Shown piece after piece: positions 18,580 through 26,602 of a stretch of DNA of 64,000 nt. Both the position numbers and the translations under genes were made by a program. The stretch's first letter is position 1, and every line of letters starts with the position of its first letter. The notes beneath the pieces are model-generated. The model saw nothing but the letters and a program-made list of their open reading frames with translations, made no database searches and was not told the origin of the DNA. The stretch covers positions 17,660 to 81,659 of the forward strand of contig JARKNV010000035.1 in the NCBI GenBank assembly GCA_029976065.1, given 5' to 3'. The DNA comes from Selenomonadales bacterium (GTDB lineage Bacteria; Bacillota; Negativicutes; Sporomusales; UBA7701).

Positions 18580-19211
18580 CCGCCCCCGGCAGCGACACCA
18601 CCCGCGATGCCATCCTCGACGCCGCCCGCACCCTCTTCCTCACCCGCGGCTACCACAAAACCTCCATGCGCACCATCGCCGGGGCCGTCGGCATCTCCAC
18701 CGGCCCGCTCTACTTCCACTTCGCCAGCAAGGCCGAAATCTTCTTTCACATCTGCACCCAGAGCTACAGCCGCCTCCTCGCCGCCTTCGCCGCCGCGGCA
18801 GGCAGCGGCGAACACGCCGGCCTCAGGCTCAGGGCCATGTTCCTCGCCTACTGGGACTTCTTCGCCACCGAGCCCGAGCTGTTCGCCATCCTCCACCTCG
18901 CCGAAAACCCCATGGCCGGCATCGACCTGCCGCCTGACCTGCGGCAAAAGCTCGCCGGCGGCCACCGCCGGATCATCGCCGTCATGGAAGACGTCATCGC
19001 CGAAGGCATCGCCGCCGGCCAGCTCAGGGCCTTCGACCCGTCCACCCTTGCCCTCTTCCTCCACGCCGTCGCCGAAGGCGTCTTTCAGGCCCTCCGCAGC
19101 GGCGCCCTCGACGACGCCGGCACCGGCCTCGACGCCATGATCGCCACCGCCGTCGGCGTCATCGGCCACGGCATGGTCCTCCTCCCCCCGCCGCCCGACA
19201 ACGCCTGCTAA
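18576..19211 (+). CDS. TetR/AcrR family transcriptional regulator
   Basis: 211 aa. The N-terminal helix-turn-helix (RDAILDAARTLFLTRGYHKTS, then IAGAVGISTGPLYFHFASKAEIF) is canonical; the rest is the helical ligand and dimer domain. The start overlaps the flavodoxin gene stop by four bases, so the regulator is the second gene of the operon it probably represses through the twin operators at 17126-17167. Confidence 0.93.
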   Translation: MTAPGSDTTRDAILDAARTLFLTRGYHKTSMRTIAGAVGISTGPLYFHFASKAEIFFHICTQSYSRLLAAFAAAAGSGEHAGLRLRAMFLAYWDFFATEPELFAILHLAENPMAGIDLPPDLRQKLAGGHRRIIAVMEDVIAEGIAAGQLRAFDPSTLALFLHAVAEGVFQALRSGALDDAGTGLDAMIATAVGVIGHGMVLLPPPPDNAC

Positions 19212-19222
19212 GGAGGGATAAC

Positions 19223-19684
19223 GTGCCCCAGAAAAACACCATCTTCGGCGTCGGTCCCAAACTCGTCGCCGCCACCGCCGCCTACTTCCTCCTCGTCCTC
19301 TGGCTCGGCGCCCTCGCCGGCCTGCCGCCCATCGCCGCCGATCCCTATTGGCTGCGGGCCGCCGGCCTCCTCCTCCTCGCCGTCGCCGCCGTCCTGTGGC
19401 TCATCCTCGCCCGCACCGTCGTCAGAATCTACAAACTCGGCCGCCTCTACCGCCAAGGCTTCTACGCATACTGCCGCCACCCCCTCTACGCCAACTACAT
19501 CCTCCTCGCCATCCCCGGCTTTGGCCTGCTCGCCAACTCCTGGGCCGCCCTCACCGCCATCCCCGTCGCCCTCCTCATCTTCCGCCGCCTCATCCGCGAA
19601 GAAGAACGAGGCCTCGTCGCCGCCTTCGGCGCGGAATACGAACAATACCGGCGCGAAGTCAACGCCCTCTTTCCCAAACTCTGA
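19223..19684 (+). CDS. Isoprenylcysteine carboxyl methyltransferase-like membrane protein
   Basis: 153 aa with four hydrophobic segments. The ICMT/PEMT signature is present: YRQGFYAYCRHPLYANY followed by EEERGLVAAFGAEYEQYRREV and the C-terminal NALFPKL. Such proteins methylate small hydrophobic or thiol substrates with S-adenosylmethionine at the membrane. The GTG start follows AAGGAGGGATAAC, 11 nt after the tetR stop. It is the third gene of the operon. Confidence 0.82.
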   Translation: MPQKNTIFGVGPKLVAATAAYFLLVLWLGALAGLPPIAADPYWLRAAGLLLLAVAAVLWLILARTVVRIYKLGRLYRQGFYAYCRHPLYANYILLAIPGFGLLANSWAALTAIPVALLIFRRLIREEERGLVAAFGAEYEQYRREVNALFPKL

Positions 19685-19695
19685 CTAAGGAAGAT

Positions 19696-20580
19696 ATGAT
19701 GAACGAAAAAATAACCGACGTCACCGCCGGCCGGGGCGGCAAAACCTTTCTCCTCGCCGGCCGGGACAAAACCGCCCTCGTCGACACCGGCATGGCCTTC
19801 TGCGCCCCCGCCCTCATCGCCGGCCTCAAAGCGCGCCTCGCCGGCCGGCCGCTCGACTACATCCTCGCCAGCCACTCCCACTACGACCACATCGGCGCCG
19901 TTCCCTACCTCCGCCGCGAATGGCCCGCCGTCAAAGTCCTCGGCGCCGAACACGCCGCTTACGTATTCACCCGCCGGCGGGCCCTCGAAACCATCCGCGC
20001 CCTCGGCGCCCAGGCCGCGGCCCTCTTCGGCGCCGGCGACCTCCCGCCCTACGACGACGCCCTGCTGAAAATCGACGCCGTCGTCGGCGAAGGCGGCAAA
20101 CTCGACCTCGGCGGCCTCAGCGTAACAATCCTCGCCACCCCCGGCCACACCCGCTGCTCGCTCTCCTTCCTCGCCGCCGGCGGCACCCTCTTCGCCAGCG
20201 AATCCGCCGGCTACATGAGCGGCGGCCGGGTCTACCCCTCCTTCATCACCAGCAGCGCCGCCGCCCTCGCCGCCATCGAAAAATGCCGCCGTCTGAACCC
20301 CGCCGTCATCATCCCGCCCCATCACGGCCCCCTCGGCGACCGGGCCCGCGCCTCCTACTGGGACGACTGCGAGGCCGCCGTCCGCGCCGCCGTGGACTTC
20401 ATCCTCCGCCACGCCCGCCAGGGCCGCGGCGAAGCAGAAATCCTCGTCGCCTACGAACGGGACATGCGCGACGAGGGCAGCCGCCGCGAGCAGCCCCTCG
20501 CCGCCTTCCGCCTCAACGCCGAAAACATGATCCGCACCGTCCTGCGCGAAAACGGCCTATCCGCCCCGCCCGGACGTTAA
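19696..20580 (+). CDS. Metallo-beta-lactamase fold hydrolase
   Basis: 294 aa. The di-metal motif is SHSHYDH (His60, His62, Asp64, His65), with later ligands in ATPGHTRCSLSF and IIPPHHGP. The family covers thioesterases, glyoxalase II-like and lactonase enzymes, so the substrate is open. AAGGAAGAT precedes tandem ATG codons at 19696 and 19699. It is the last gene of the TetR operon, ending 3 nt before a strong terminator. Confidence 0.87.
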   Translation: MMNEKITDVTAGRGGKTFLLAGRDKTALVDTGMAFCAPALIAGLKARLAGRPLDYILASHSHYDHIGAVPYLRREWPAVKVLGAEHAAYVFTRRRALETIRALGAQAAALFGAGDLPPYDDALLKIDAVVGEGGKLDLGGLSVTILATPGHTRCSLSFLAAGGTLFASESAGYMSGGRVYPSFITSSAAALAAIEKCRRLNPAVIIPPHHGPLGDRARASYWDDCEAAVRAAVDFILRHARQGRGEAEILVAYERDMRDEGSRREQPLAAFRLNAENMIRTVLRENGLSAPPGR

Positions 20581-20582
20581 TA

Positions 20583-20609
20583 AAGCCGCCATTATTTATG
20601 GCGGCTTTT
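20583..20609 (+). terminator. Terminator of the TetR operon
   Basis: AAGCCGCCAT/ATGGCGGCTT with a TATTT-like loop and TTTT tail; the same stem is reused at 25121. Confidence 0.9.
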
Positions 20610-20768
20610 GTCAATTCAATTCCTAAAAGTTATATCATGGAAAACAGAAATAAGCTATTATATAAAAGTAGACCGTTGCAAGAAAGGGAAAAGAGGTAAA
20701 CAAAATTATCTCCTATAAAAATAGGCGCCGAACATGATTCTCAGGTTAACGTCAGAAATGAAAAGTAT

Positions 20769-21479
20769 TTGAGTTATTCCTCCGAGGGCTTTCATCTCGA
20801 TTTTATCGGCGGCGGTTACTATTCAGCCATGCATATGCGGGTTTACACGTCCGGCGCCGGCGGTTACCAGTACCATCCCAGCATAAGGTTCTGCAAACTC
20901 GGATACAGCCTGCCGGCGACTTTGGAAGACGCCGCCGGAGAAAGCGGGCTGGTACCGATAAAAGACATCCTCCCTCCCGAGCTTCGCTCCACCATCGACA
21001 GTCAAATACAAGCATACAGGGACGAATTCGACCGCACGGTAAAAAAGGAATCGGATAAAGACAAGCAGCGCATCTCCGAAGCCGACCTGACACTGCGCCG
21101 CGCCGGTGGCCGCTGGCGGTTGATGGTGCCGCTGCAATTCAGCAACTGGAAGTATTCCCATAACTATTTCGTCTCTTTTCATCAAATCGACTGCCCTCTG
21201 CCGGAAAGCCTCGTAGGCCATAACGAACTGTGCATCCCCCTCGACGAAATCCGCAAGCGAATCCCCGACGCAACAGACGCCGTTTCCTCTCCGGACAACT
21301 GGATGCTTGTCGTGCAGACCCCCGATTCCCTGAAGGTCTATATCGATCCGCTCAAAAGCATAGAGAAACCGGTATTCGTCATTCCAATCAGCGACAGGGA
21401 AAAAATAGTCCTCAATCAGTGGTCACATGGAAAAGCACTGGCGAAGTGGGACGAAGATCTGACCGGATTATTAGAATAA
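20769..21479 (+). CDS. Hypothetical protein with uncertain, possibly broken 5' end
   Basis: 236 aa from a TTG at 20769. I recognise no domain; the sequence is soluble and mixed alpha/beta with a C-terminal VFVIPISDREKIVLNQWSHGKALAKW. No good ribosome site precedes the TTG. The frame stays open and protein-like back to 20700, where a TAA (20697-20699) interrupts it. Beyond that, in the same frame, an ATG at 20637 opens a 20-codon stretch, MENRNKLLYKSRPLQEREKR. Either a 280-aa gene carries a nonsense codon, or translation starts at a non-standard codon after the AAGAGGT at 20691. AT content is higher than in the neighbours, a hint of transfer. Confidence 0.6.
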   Translation: MSYSSEGFHLDFIGGGYYSAMHMRVYTSGAGGYQYHPSIRFCKLGYSLPATLEDAAGESGLVPIKDILPPELRSTIDSQIQAYRDEFDRTVKKESDKDKQRISEADLTLRRAGGRWRLMVPLQFSNWKYSHNYFVSFHQIDCPLPESLVGHNELCIPLDEIRKRIPDATDAVSSPDNWMLVVQTPDSLKVYIDPLKSIEKPVFVIPISDREKIVLNQWSHGKALAKWDEDLTGLLE

Positions 21480-21494
21480 AATATCCACCGCCAA

Positions 21495-21524
21495 AAGACC
21501 GGCCGGATTACTCCGGCCGGTCTT
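21495..21524. terminator. Bidirectional terminator
   Basis: AAGACCGGCCGG/CCGGCCGGTCTT with ATTACT loop, between the convergent hypothetical gene and the alkylation-repair gene. Confidence 0.85.
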
Positions 21525-21533
21525 CTTCCCTCA

Positions 21534-22187
21534 TCACAGGTACTTGCTGCCCTCGCGCACGCTCAGCGGACTGAGCGGCTGGCCGGCGATAAACGCCCGC
21601 ACCCACTCCCTGTCCGTCTTCGAATACTCGCGCAGCGCCCAGCCGATCGCCTTGTTGAGAAAAAACTCCTTCGTCCCGCACGTATTGCCGATCACCAGGC
21701 CGAGCACCGCCGTATCCGTCTTCTCCTTATATTTGAGCTGAAACAGGATCGCCGACCGCGCCAGCCAGAGGTTCTCCCCCGCCGACCATCCCACAATATG
21801 GCTGCCGACCAGTTCCGGATGCTTTGCGCACAAAGACCCAATAACGTGCGCCGCCAGGGCGTCCACCGTGTCCCACCACGACTTCGCCGTCACCAGCCCC
21901 GCCACCCGGCCGATATCGTCCGCCGCCAGCCGGCCGCTCAGCGCCGTCAGATAATCCACAGCCAGGTACTGGAACTCCCGCTCCGGCAAGCCCCACAGCC
22001 TGTCCACCAGCCCCCAATCCACGGCGGCCGCCTTCTTCGCCCGGCGGAGGAAATCGCGCGCCAGCGTCGCCCGCTCCGGCTTCGTCAGCCCCAGGAACGG
22101 AAACTTATCCTTCATATACGCCTTCATAAAAACGGCCTTCGCCTCGTCCCGGTGCGCGTAGAACGCCGCGATCAGTTCCCCGGACAC
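21534..22187 (-). CDS. DNA alkylation repair protein, AlkD-like
   Basis: 217 aa, helical HEAT-like repeats. Family marks are KAYMKDKFPFLGLTKPERATLARDFL near the N-terminus, WGLPEREFQYLAVDYL, SWWDTVDALAAHVIG, LWLARSAILFQLKYKEKTD and FFLNKAIGWALREYSKTDREWVRAFI. AlkD removes cationic alkylated bases such as 7-methylguanine without base flipping. I start it at GTG 22185-22187 (AGGCGGTG upstream), which gives the family length; an in-frame ATG at 22400 would add 71 residues of unlikely composition. Confidence 0.87.
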   Translation of the reverse strand: MSGELIAAFYAHRDEAKAVFMKAYMKDKFPFLGLTKPERATLARDFLRRAKKAAAVDWGLVDRLWGLPEREFQYLAVDYLTALSGRLAADDIGRVAGLVTAKSWWDTVDALAAHVIGSLCAKHPELVGSHIVGWSAGENLWLARSAILFQLKYKEKTDTAVLGLVIGNTCGTKEFFLNKAIGWALREYSKTDREWVRAFIAGQPLSPLSVREGSKYL

Positions 22188-22437
22188 AACACCACCGCCT
22201 ATCGCCCGTATTATCACCTGCTTTCGCCGCCCCCGCGCCAAATCCTCCCGCGCCCGCCCCTGCCGAAAATCGCGCAAAATTTTGCCGTACGCCACAGGAG
22301 GTCCGCCCTCAAGAGAGAATAACTGATAATAGCCGTTCGCCGGCGGCCCCGCCGGCAAATAGCCGCAGCGCCACAGCAGCATTCGCCGCAGCGCCAGCAT
22401 CCCGTACTCACCAAACGACGTCGAAAGGTCTGGTACA

Positions 22438-23664
22438 GTGAACTACATCCACAAAGACACCCCGCAGTATTGGCGGGCTATCTCCGCGTTGTTCCTCGGC
22501 ACCCTCGCCTCGTTCGGCATCATGTACGCCACCCAGCCGCTCATCCCCGTTTTCTCGCGCGAATTCGGCCTCAGTCCCTCGGTCGCCAGCCTGTCCATGT
22601 CGGTCACCAGCGCCGGCCTGGCCGTGTCCATGTCGCTCATTGCCGTCCTGGCCGGCTTTCTCGACCGCAAACTGACGATGGCCGTCTCTCTGGTGGGCGC
22701 GACCGCCCTGACGGTAATCCTCGCCTTCACCGACAATTTCGCCGTCATCCTCCTCTGCCGGGCCCTGCAGGGCCTGCTGATCGCCGGCTTTCCCGCCATC
22801 GCCATGGCCTATGTCAACGAAGAATTCGCCCCGGGGATCATCGGTCTGGTCATCGGCATCTACATCAGCGGCACCACCGTCGGCGGGCTGTTCTCGCGGC
22901 TGTTCGTCAGCACGCTGACCGATTATTTCTCCTGGCATGCCGCCCTCGGCGCCCTCGGCCTCCTCGGCAGCGCCATCACCGTCTGGTTCTGGTTCAGCAT
23001 CCCCCGCTCCCGCCATTTCACCCGCCAGCAAGAGCTGCCGCGCCATATCCTCGCCGGCCTGCGGCAGAACCTCCGCGATCCCCTGATTCTCAAGCTCTAC
23101 CTCGTCGCCTTTGCCATCATGGGCGCCTTCATGGCGCTCTATAACTTCATCAGCTACCCGCTGATGGCCCCGCCGTACAACTTCAGCCACACAGCCGTCG
23201 GCAGCATCTTCCTCCTCTACCTCGTCGGCACCTTCAGCTCCACCTTCATGGGCGGCCTGGCCGACCGGCTCGGCAACGGCAAAATCCTCTGCTTCTCGAT
23301 CGCCGTCATGCTGGCCGGCGCCGTTATCACCCTCGCCTTCAACCTCGTGCTGAAACTCCTCGGCGTGGCCATATTCACCTACGGCTTCTTCGCCAGCCAT
23401 TCCGCCGCCTGCAGCTGGGTCGGCAAAAACTGCCCGGGCGACAAAGCCCAGGCCGCCTCCCTCTACCTGCTCTTCTACTACTTCGGCGCCAGCGTCGTCG
23501 GCACCGCCGGCGGCGTCTTCCTGTCAGGCTACGGCTGGCCCGGCGTCATCGCCCTCGTCGCCCTGATGCTGTCAGGCGCGCTTTTCCTCGCCGCCTGGTT
23601 GCTGACGGCCGCGCCGCGCCCCCGGCAGCAACCCGCCCCGCAAACGGCCGACCGGTCCGTTTGA
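22438..23664 (+). CDS. MFS transporter, YnfM-like
   Basis: 408 aa with 12 hydrophobic segments. The sequence YATQPLIPVFSREFGLSPSVASLSMS after the first helix and LSGYGWPGVIALVALML near the end resemble the YnfM family of E. coli and Bacillus, generally taken as drug or small-molecule exporters. The GTG start follows GAAAGG at a slightly long distance. It is followed by the PLP decarboxylase gene after 47 nt, so the two may be cotranscribed, and the pump could move the amine made by that enzyme (inference). Confidence 0.85.
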   Translation: MNYIHKDTPQYWRAISALFLGTLASFGIMYATQPLIPVFSREFGLSPSVASLSMSVTSAGLAVSMSLIAVLAGFLDRKLTMAVSLVGATALTVILAFTDNFAVILLCRALQGLLIAGFPAIAMAYVNEEFAPGIIGLVIGIYISGTTVGGLFSRLFVSTLTDYFSWHAALGALGLLGSAITVWFWFSIPRSRHFTRQQELPRHILAGLRQNLRDPLILKLYLVAFAIMGAFMALYNFISYPLMAPPYNFSHTAVGSIFLLYLVGTFSSTFMGGLADRLGNGKILCFSIAVMLAGAVITLAFNLVLKLLGVAIFTYGFFASHSAACSWVGKNCPGDKAQAASLYLLFYYFGASVVGTAGGVFLSGYGWPGVIALVALMLSGALFLAAWLLTAAPRPRQQPAPQTADRSV

Positions 23665-23711
23665 CTGTTCATAATTCCGCCCCGCCACCACCAACAAAGG
23701 AGTTGACAACA

Positions 23712-25109
23712 ATGGCCGAAAATATCTGCGACAGCCTCCGGCGCCATGCCGGGGACTGGGCCCTGTACGAGCAGGCCAAAGACTGCGCCCTCGACTACAT
23801 GCGCACCGTCCAGGACCGCCCCGTCTTCCCCGCCCCCGCGGCCATCGCCGCCCTCGCCGCCTTCCGCGAGCCGCTGCCCGACGCCCCCGCCGACCCCCGC
23901 GACCTCCTCGCCACTCTCCACCGCCTCGGCTCCCCGGCCACCGTCGCCCAGACCGGCGGCCGCTACTTCGGGTTCGTCAACGGCGGCATCATCCCCGCCG
24001 CCCTCGCCGCCAAATGGCTGGGCGACGCCTGGGACCAGAACGCCGGCCTGTACGTCATATCGCCCGTCGCCTCGGTCCTCGAGGAAGTCTGCGAAAACTG
24101 GCTCGTCGACCTGCTCGGCCTGCCCGCAGGCACCGCCGCCGGCTTCGTCAGCGGCACCTCGAACGCCAGCCTCTGCGGCCTCGCCGCCGGGCGCGACTTC
24201 CTCCTGAACCGCAAAGGCTGGGACGTCGGCTCCCGGGGCCTGTTCGGCGCCCCCGAGCTCCGCGTCGTCCTCGGCGCCGGCGCCCACTCCACCGTCTACA
24301 AAGCCCTCTCCATCCTCGGCCTCGGCAAAGACCGCCTCATAAAAGTGCCGGTCGACAACCAGGGCCGGATGCTGGCCGACAAGCTCCCGCCCCTCGACGA
24401 CAACACCCTCCTCATCCTCCAGGCCGGCAACGTGAGCACCGGCTCCTTCGACCCCTTCGCCGCCATCCTCCCCCGCGCCCGCGCAGCCGGCGCCTGGGTG
24501 CACGTCGACGGCGCCTTCGGCCTGTGGGCCGCCGCCTCCCCCGCGCTCCGCCCCCTCACCGCCGGCCTCGAACTCGCCGACTCCTGGTCGGTCGACGCCC
24601 ATAAAACCCTCAACGCCCCCTACGACAACGGCATTGTCCTCTGCCGCCACCGCGACGCCCTCGTCCGGGCGATGAGCATGACCGGCGCCTATATCGTCTA
24701 CAGCGAAAACCGCGACGGCATGAACTTCACCGCCGACATGTCCCGGCGGGCGCGGGCCGTCGAGCTGTGGGCCTCGCTCAAGGCCCTCGGCCGCAGCGGC
24801 GCCGCCGGACTCGTCGAAGACCTCTGCCGCAAAGCCCGCCTCTTCGCCGCCGCCCTGCAAAACGCAGACTTCCGCATCCTCAACGACGTCTGCTTCAACC
24901 AGGTCCTCGTCGCCTGCCGCGACGAAGCTCTCACCAAAAAGACCCTCGAAAACCTCCAGCAGTCCGGCGAATGCTGGTGCGGCCCCACCCAGTGGCAAGG
25001 CGAAACCGTCATCCGCATCAGCGTCTGCTCCTACCGCACCACCGACGAAGATATCGAGCGATCAGTTCGAGCCTTCGTCAAGGCCCGCGACGACAGCGCG
25101 CACGCATAA
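23712..25109 (+). CDS. PLP-dependent amino acid decarboxylase (group II, AADC-like)
   Basis: 465 aa, fold-type I. The PLP lysine lies in SWSVDAHKTLNAPYDNG; HVDGAFGLW carries the Asp that binds the pyridine nitrogen; GFVSGTSNASLCGLAAGRDFLL and RYFGFVNGGIIPAALAAKWLGDAWDQN are typical of aromatic amino acid / glutamate decarboxylase relatives. It probably decarboxylates an aromatic or acidic amino acid; some members act instead as aldehyde synthases. ACAAAGGAGTTGACAACA precedes the ATG at 23712, better than the reading from 23661. Terminator at 25121. Confidence 0.87.
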   Translation: MAENICDSLRRHAGDWALYEQAKDCALDYMRTVQDRPVFPAPAAIAALAAFREPLPDAPADPRDLLATLHRLGSPATVAQTGGRYFGFVNGGIIPAALAAKWLGDAWDQNAGLYVISPVASVLEEVCENWLVDLLGLPAGTAAGFVSGTSNASLCGLAAGRDFLLNRKGWDVGSRGLFGAPELRVVLGAGAHSTVYKALSILGLGKDRLIKVPVDNQGRMLADKLPPLDDNTLLILQAGNVSTGSFDPFAAILPRARAAGAWVHVDGAFGLWAAASPALRPLTAGLELADSWSVDAHKTLNAPYDNGIVLCRHRDALVRAMSMTGAYIVYSENRDGMNFTADMSRRARAVELWASLKALGRSGAAGLVEDLCRKARLFAAALQNADFRILNDVCFNQVLVACRDEALTKKTLENLQQSGECWCGPTQWQGETVIRISVCSYRTTDEDIERSVRAFVKARDDSAHA

Positions 25110-25120
25110 CGCACACACAC

Positions 25121-25150
25121 AAAAGCCGCCATGCAGCCATGGCGGCTTTT
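25121..25150. terminator. Bidirectional terminator
   Basis: AAAAGCCGCCATG/CATGGCGGCTTTT between the convergent decarboxylase and ParB-like genes. Confidence 0.9.
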
Positions 25151-25157
25151 CCTGTCG

Positions 25158-26213
25158 CTAGCGCCCCTTTTCCAGCAGCGCCTTTATCCTTGCAAGCTCC
25201 GCAACCCGGCCCTCCAGGGCCGCCAGCGACGCCCCCACGGCCGCCAGCAGCCGCTCGCGCTCCGCGTCCGCCAGCGCCGCTACGGCCTCCGGCGACAAAG
25301 CCGCAGCCGCCGGCACCGGCGCCAGCAGACCGGCCAGCTCCGCCGGCGCGCCGCCTCCCCAAGAGCCGGCGCCAGCCTCGGTCGCCGCACCGTCCCCAGC
25401 TTCCGCGTCCGCCGCGGCAGCCACAGCCGTCGCCGCCGCTTCAGTCACCGGCCCGGGCGCAGGCGCCACGGCCGCCGCCTTTGTCTCTGCCGTCTTTGCC
25501 AGCTCCTGGCGGCGCTCGCCGTCCACGCTCAAGGCCACCAACTCGTGGCAGGGCATCTTCAGAAACTTTTCCTTCGTCGGCGCGTCGAACTCCTCGCTCA
25601 CAAACAAGCCGGCGATCCGCTTCGCGTCCCTGGCGCTCCGCTGGTCCTTGGCCACCTTCACCGCCAGCTGGTCGCGGTACGCCAGCGGCACGTCCTTCAG
25701 ATTGAGCGCCTGCTCCTCCGACAGCCGCCCGGCGATTATCTCCGCCCCGCCGTGGATGATCCTCCTGACCTCCGCGCCGAACACCAGCAGGGCGAGCTTA
25801 TTGGTGATATACTTCTCCGTCTTGCCCAACCGGCTGGACAGGTACTTCTTCGAAACCTTCCACTTCTCGCCGTCCAGCAGCTTCTGGAAGCCCTCCGCCT
25901 CCTCGACCGGCGTGAAATCCCGCCGCTGGATGTTCTCCGTCAGCTGCTCGAAATAAATATCCAGCTCGTCGGTGTTATCCGACAGAATGCACGGGATCTT
26001 CCGGAAGCCCAGCAGCTTCAGCGCCTTGTAGCGCCGGTTGCCGAACACGATCTTGTAACGGCCGTACTTCGCCTTGTAAACCTTGATCGGATTGAGCAGC
26101 CCCACCTCGCGGATGCTCTCCGCCAGTTCCTCGATCGCCGTCTTGTCGAACTCCCGGCGCGGCTGCTCCGTATCCTCGTCAATCAGATTGATATCGATCT
26201 CAACAAGCTTCAC
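25158..26213 (-). CDS. Orphan ParB/Spo0J-like protein
   Basis: 351 aa. Residues about 1-110 form a ParB nuclease-like/CTPase domain (LVEIDINLIDEDTEQPRREF; YKIVFGNRRYKALKLLG; LTENIQRRDFTPVEEAEGF), followed by a helix-turn-helix region (VSKKYLSSRLGKTEKYITNKLALL). The C-terminal third is an Ala/Pro/Glu-rich linker ending in a coiled coil. No parA gene is adjacent, so it is not an ordinary chromosome partition pair. It may be a nucleoid occlusion-like or regulatory ParB. I start it at GTG 26211-26213, after GAGAGGATATTGCC. Confidence 0.82.
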   Translation of the reverse strand: MKLVEIDINLIDEDTEQPRREFDKTAIEELAESIREVGLLNPIKVYKAKYGRYKIVFGNRRYKALKLLGFRKIPCILSDNTDELDIYFEQLTENIQRRDFTPVEEAEGFQKLLDGEKWKVSKKYLSSRLGKTEKYITNKLALLVFGAEVRRIIHGGAEIIAGRLSEEQALNLKDVPLAYRDQLAVKVAKDQRSARDAKRIAGLFVSEEFDAPTKEKFLKMPCHELVALSVDGERRQELAKTAETKAAAVAPAPGPVTEAAATAVAAAADAEAGDGAATEAGAGSWGGGAPAELAGLLAPVPAAAALSPEAVAALADAERERLLAAVGASLAALEGRVAELARIKALLEKGR

Positions 26214-26399
26214 GGCAATATCCTCTCCCGTATCTCCCGTATCGCCACTCAATTCGACGGCTCCCGGCTTATTCCTGCCCGCCCGCCGGGGCGGCGGCGC
26301 GAAAATCGCAACACCTGCCTCATTTCATAAAATATCTTTCTTGTCGCTATCTGTCGGAAAAAAATTAAGTTTTTTGAAAAATCACTATTATATAAAAAG

Positions 26400-26550
26400 C
26401 AAATTGCCCCGAATATATTATTGGGTTATTTCCTTACCCATACCGCCCCGGTTGGCGCCGTTACCCGTCAACGCCTTTTCGGGTTACAGGTTTCGTTCGC
26501 CCCGGACTGCTCTCCCGACAGCAGACCCTGCACAGGTCTGCTGTCTCTTT
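26400..26550 (+). promoter_or_regulatory. Structured leader with terminator before the chemoreceptor gene
   Basis: A perfect 11-bp stem GACAGCAGACC/GGTCTGCTGTC (26517-26545) followed by TCTTTTATT forms an intrinsic terminator 58 nt before the start codon. Just upstream, GGACTGCT (from about 26502) can pair with AGCAGACC of its 5' arm, a possible antiterminator. About 100 nt before that holds repeated GGGTTA / TTACCC segments that can pair. It looks like a riboswitch or attenuator, but I recognise no known class; the cyclic-di-GMP-I core motifs are absent. Confidence 0.55.
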
Positions 26551-26602
26551 TATTCCGGCAGCAATTGCGAAGCAATTCTATAAAAGCAAAGGAGTGACAG
26601 GC

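Noticed and set aside
20637..20699. Independent 20-aa leader peptide
   Set aside because: It has no ribosome site and no stretch of regulatory codons or hairpin after it; a disrupted gene start is the simpler reading.
22188..22400. N-terminal extension of the AlkD-like protein
   Set aside because: The added 71 residues do not fit the family start; the GTG at 22187 has a ribosome site and gives the expected length.
26400..26550. Cyclic-di-GMP-I (GEMM) riboswitch before the chemoreceptor
   Set aside because: The conserved core words of that class are missing; only the terminator and possible antiterminator can be supported.
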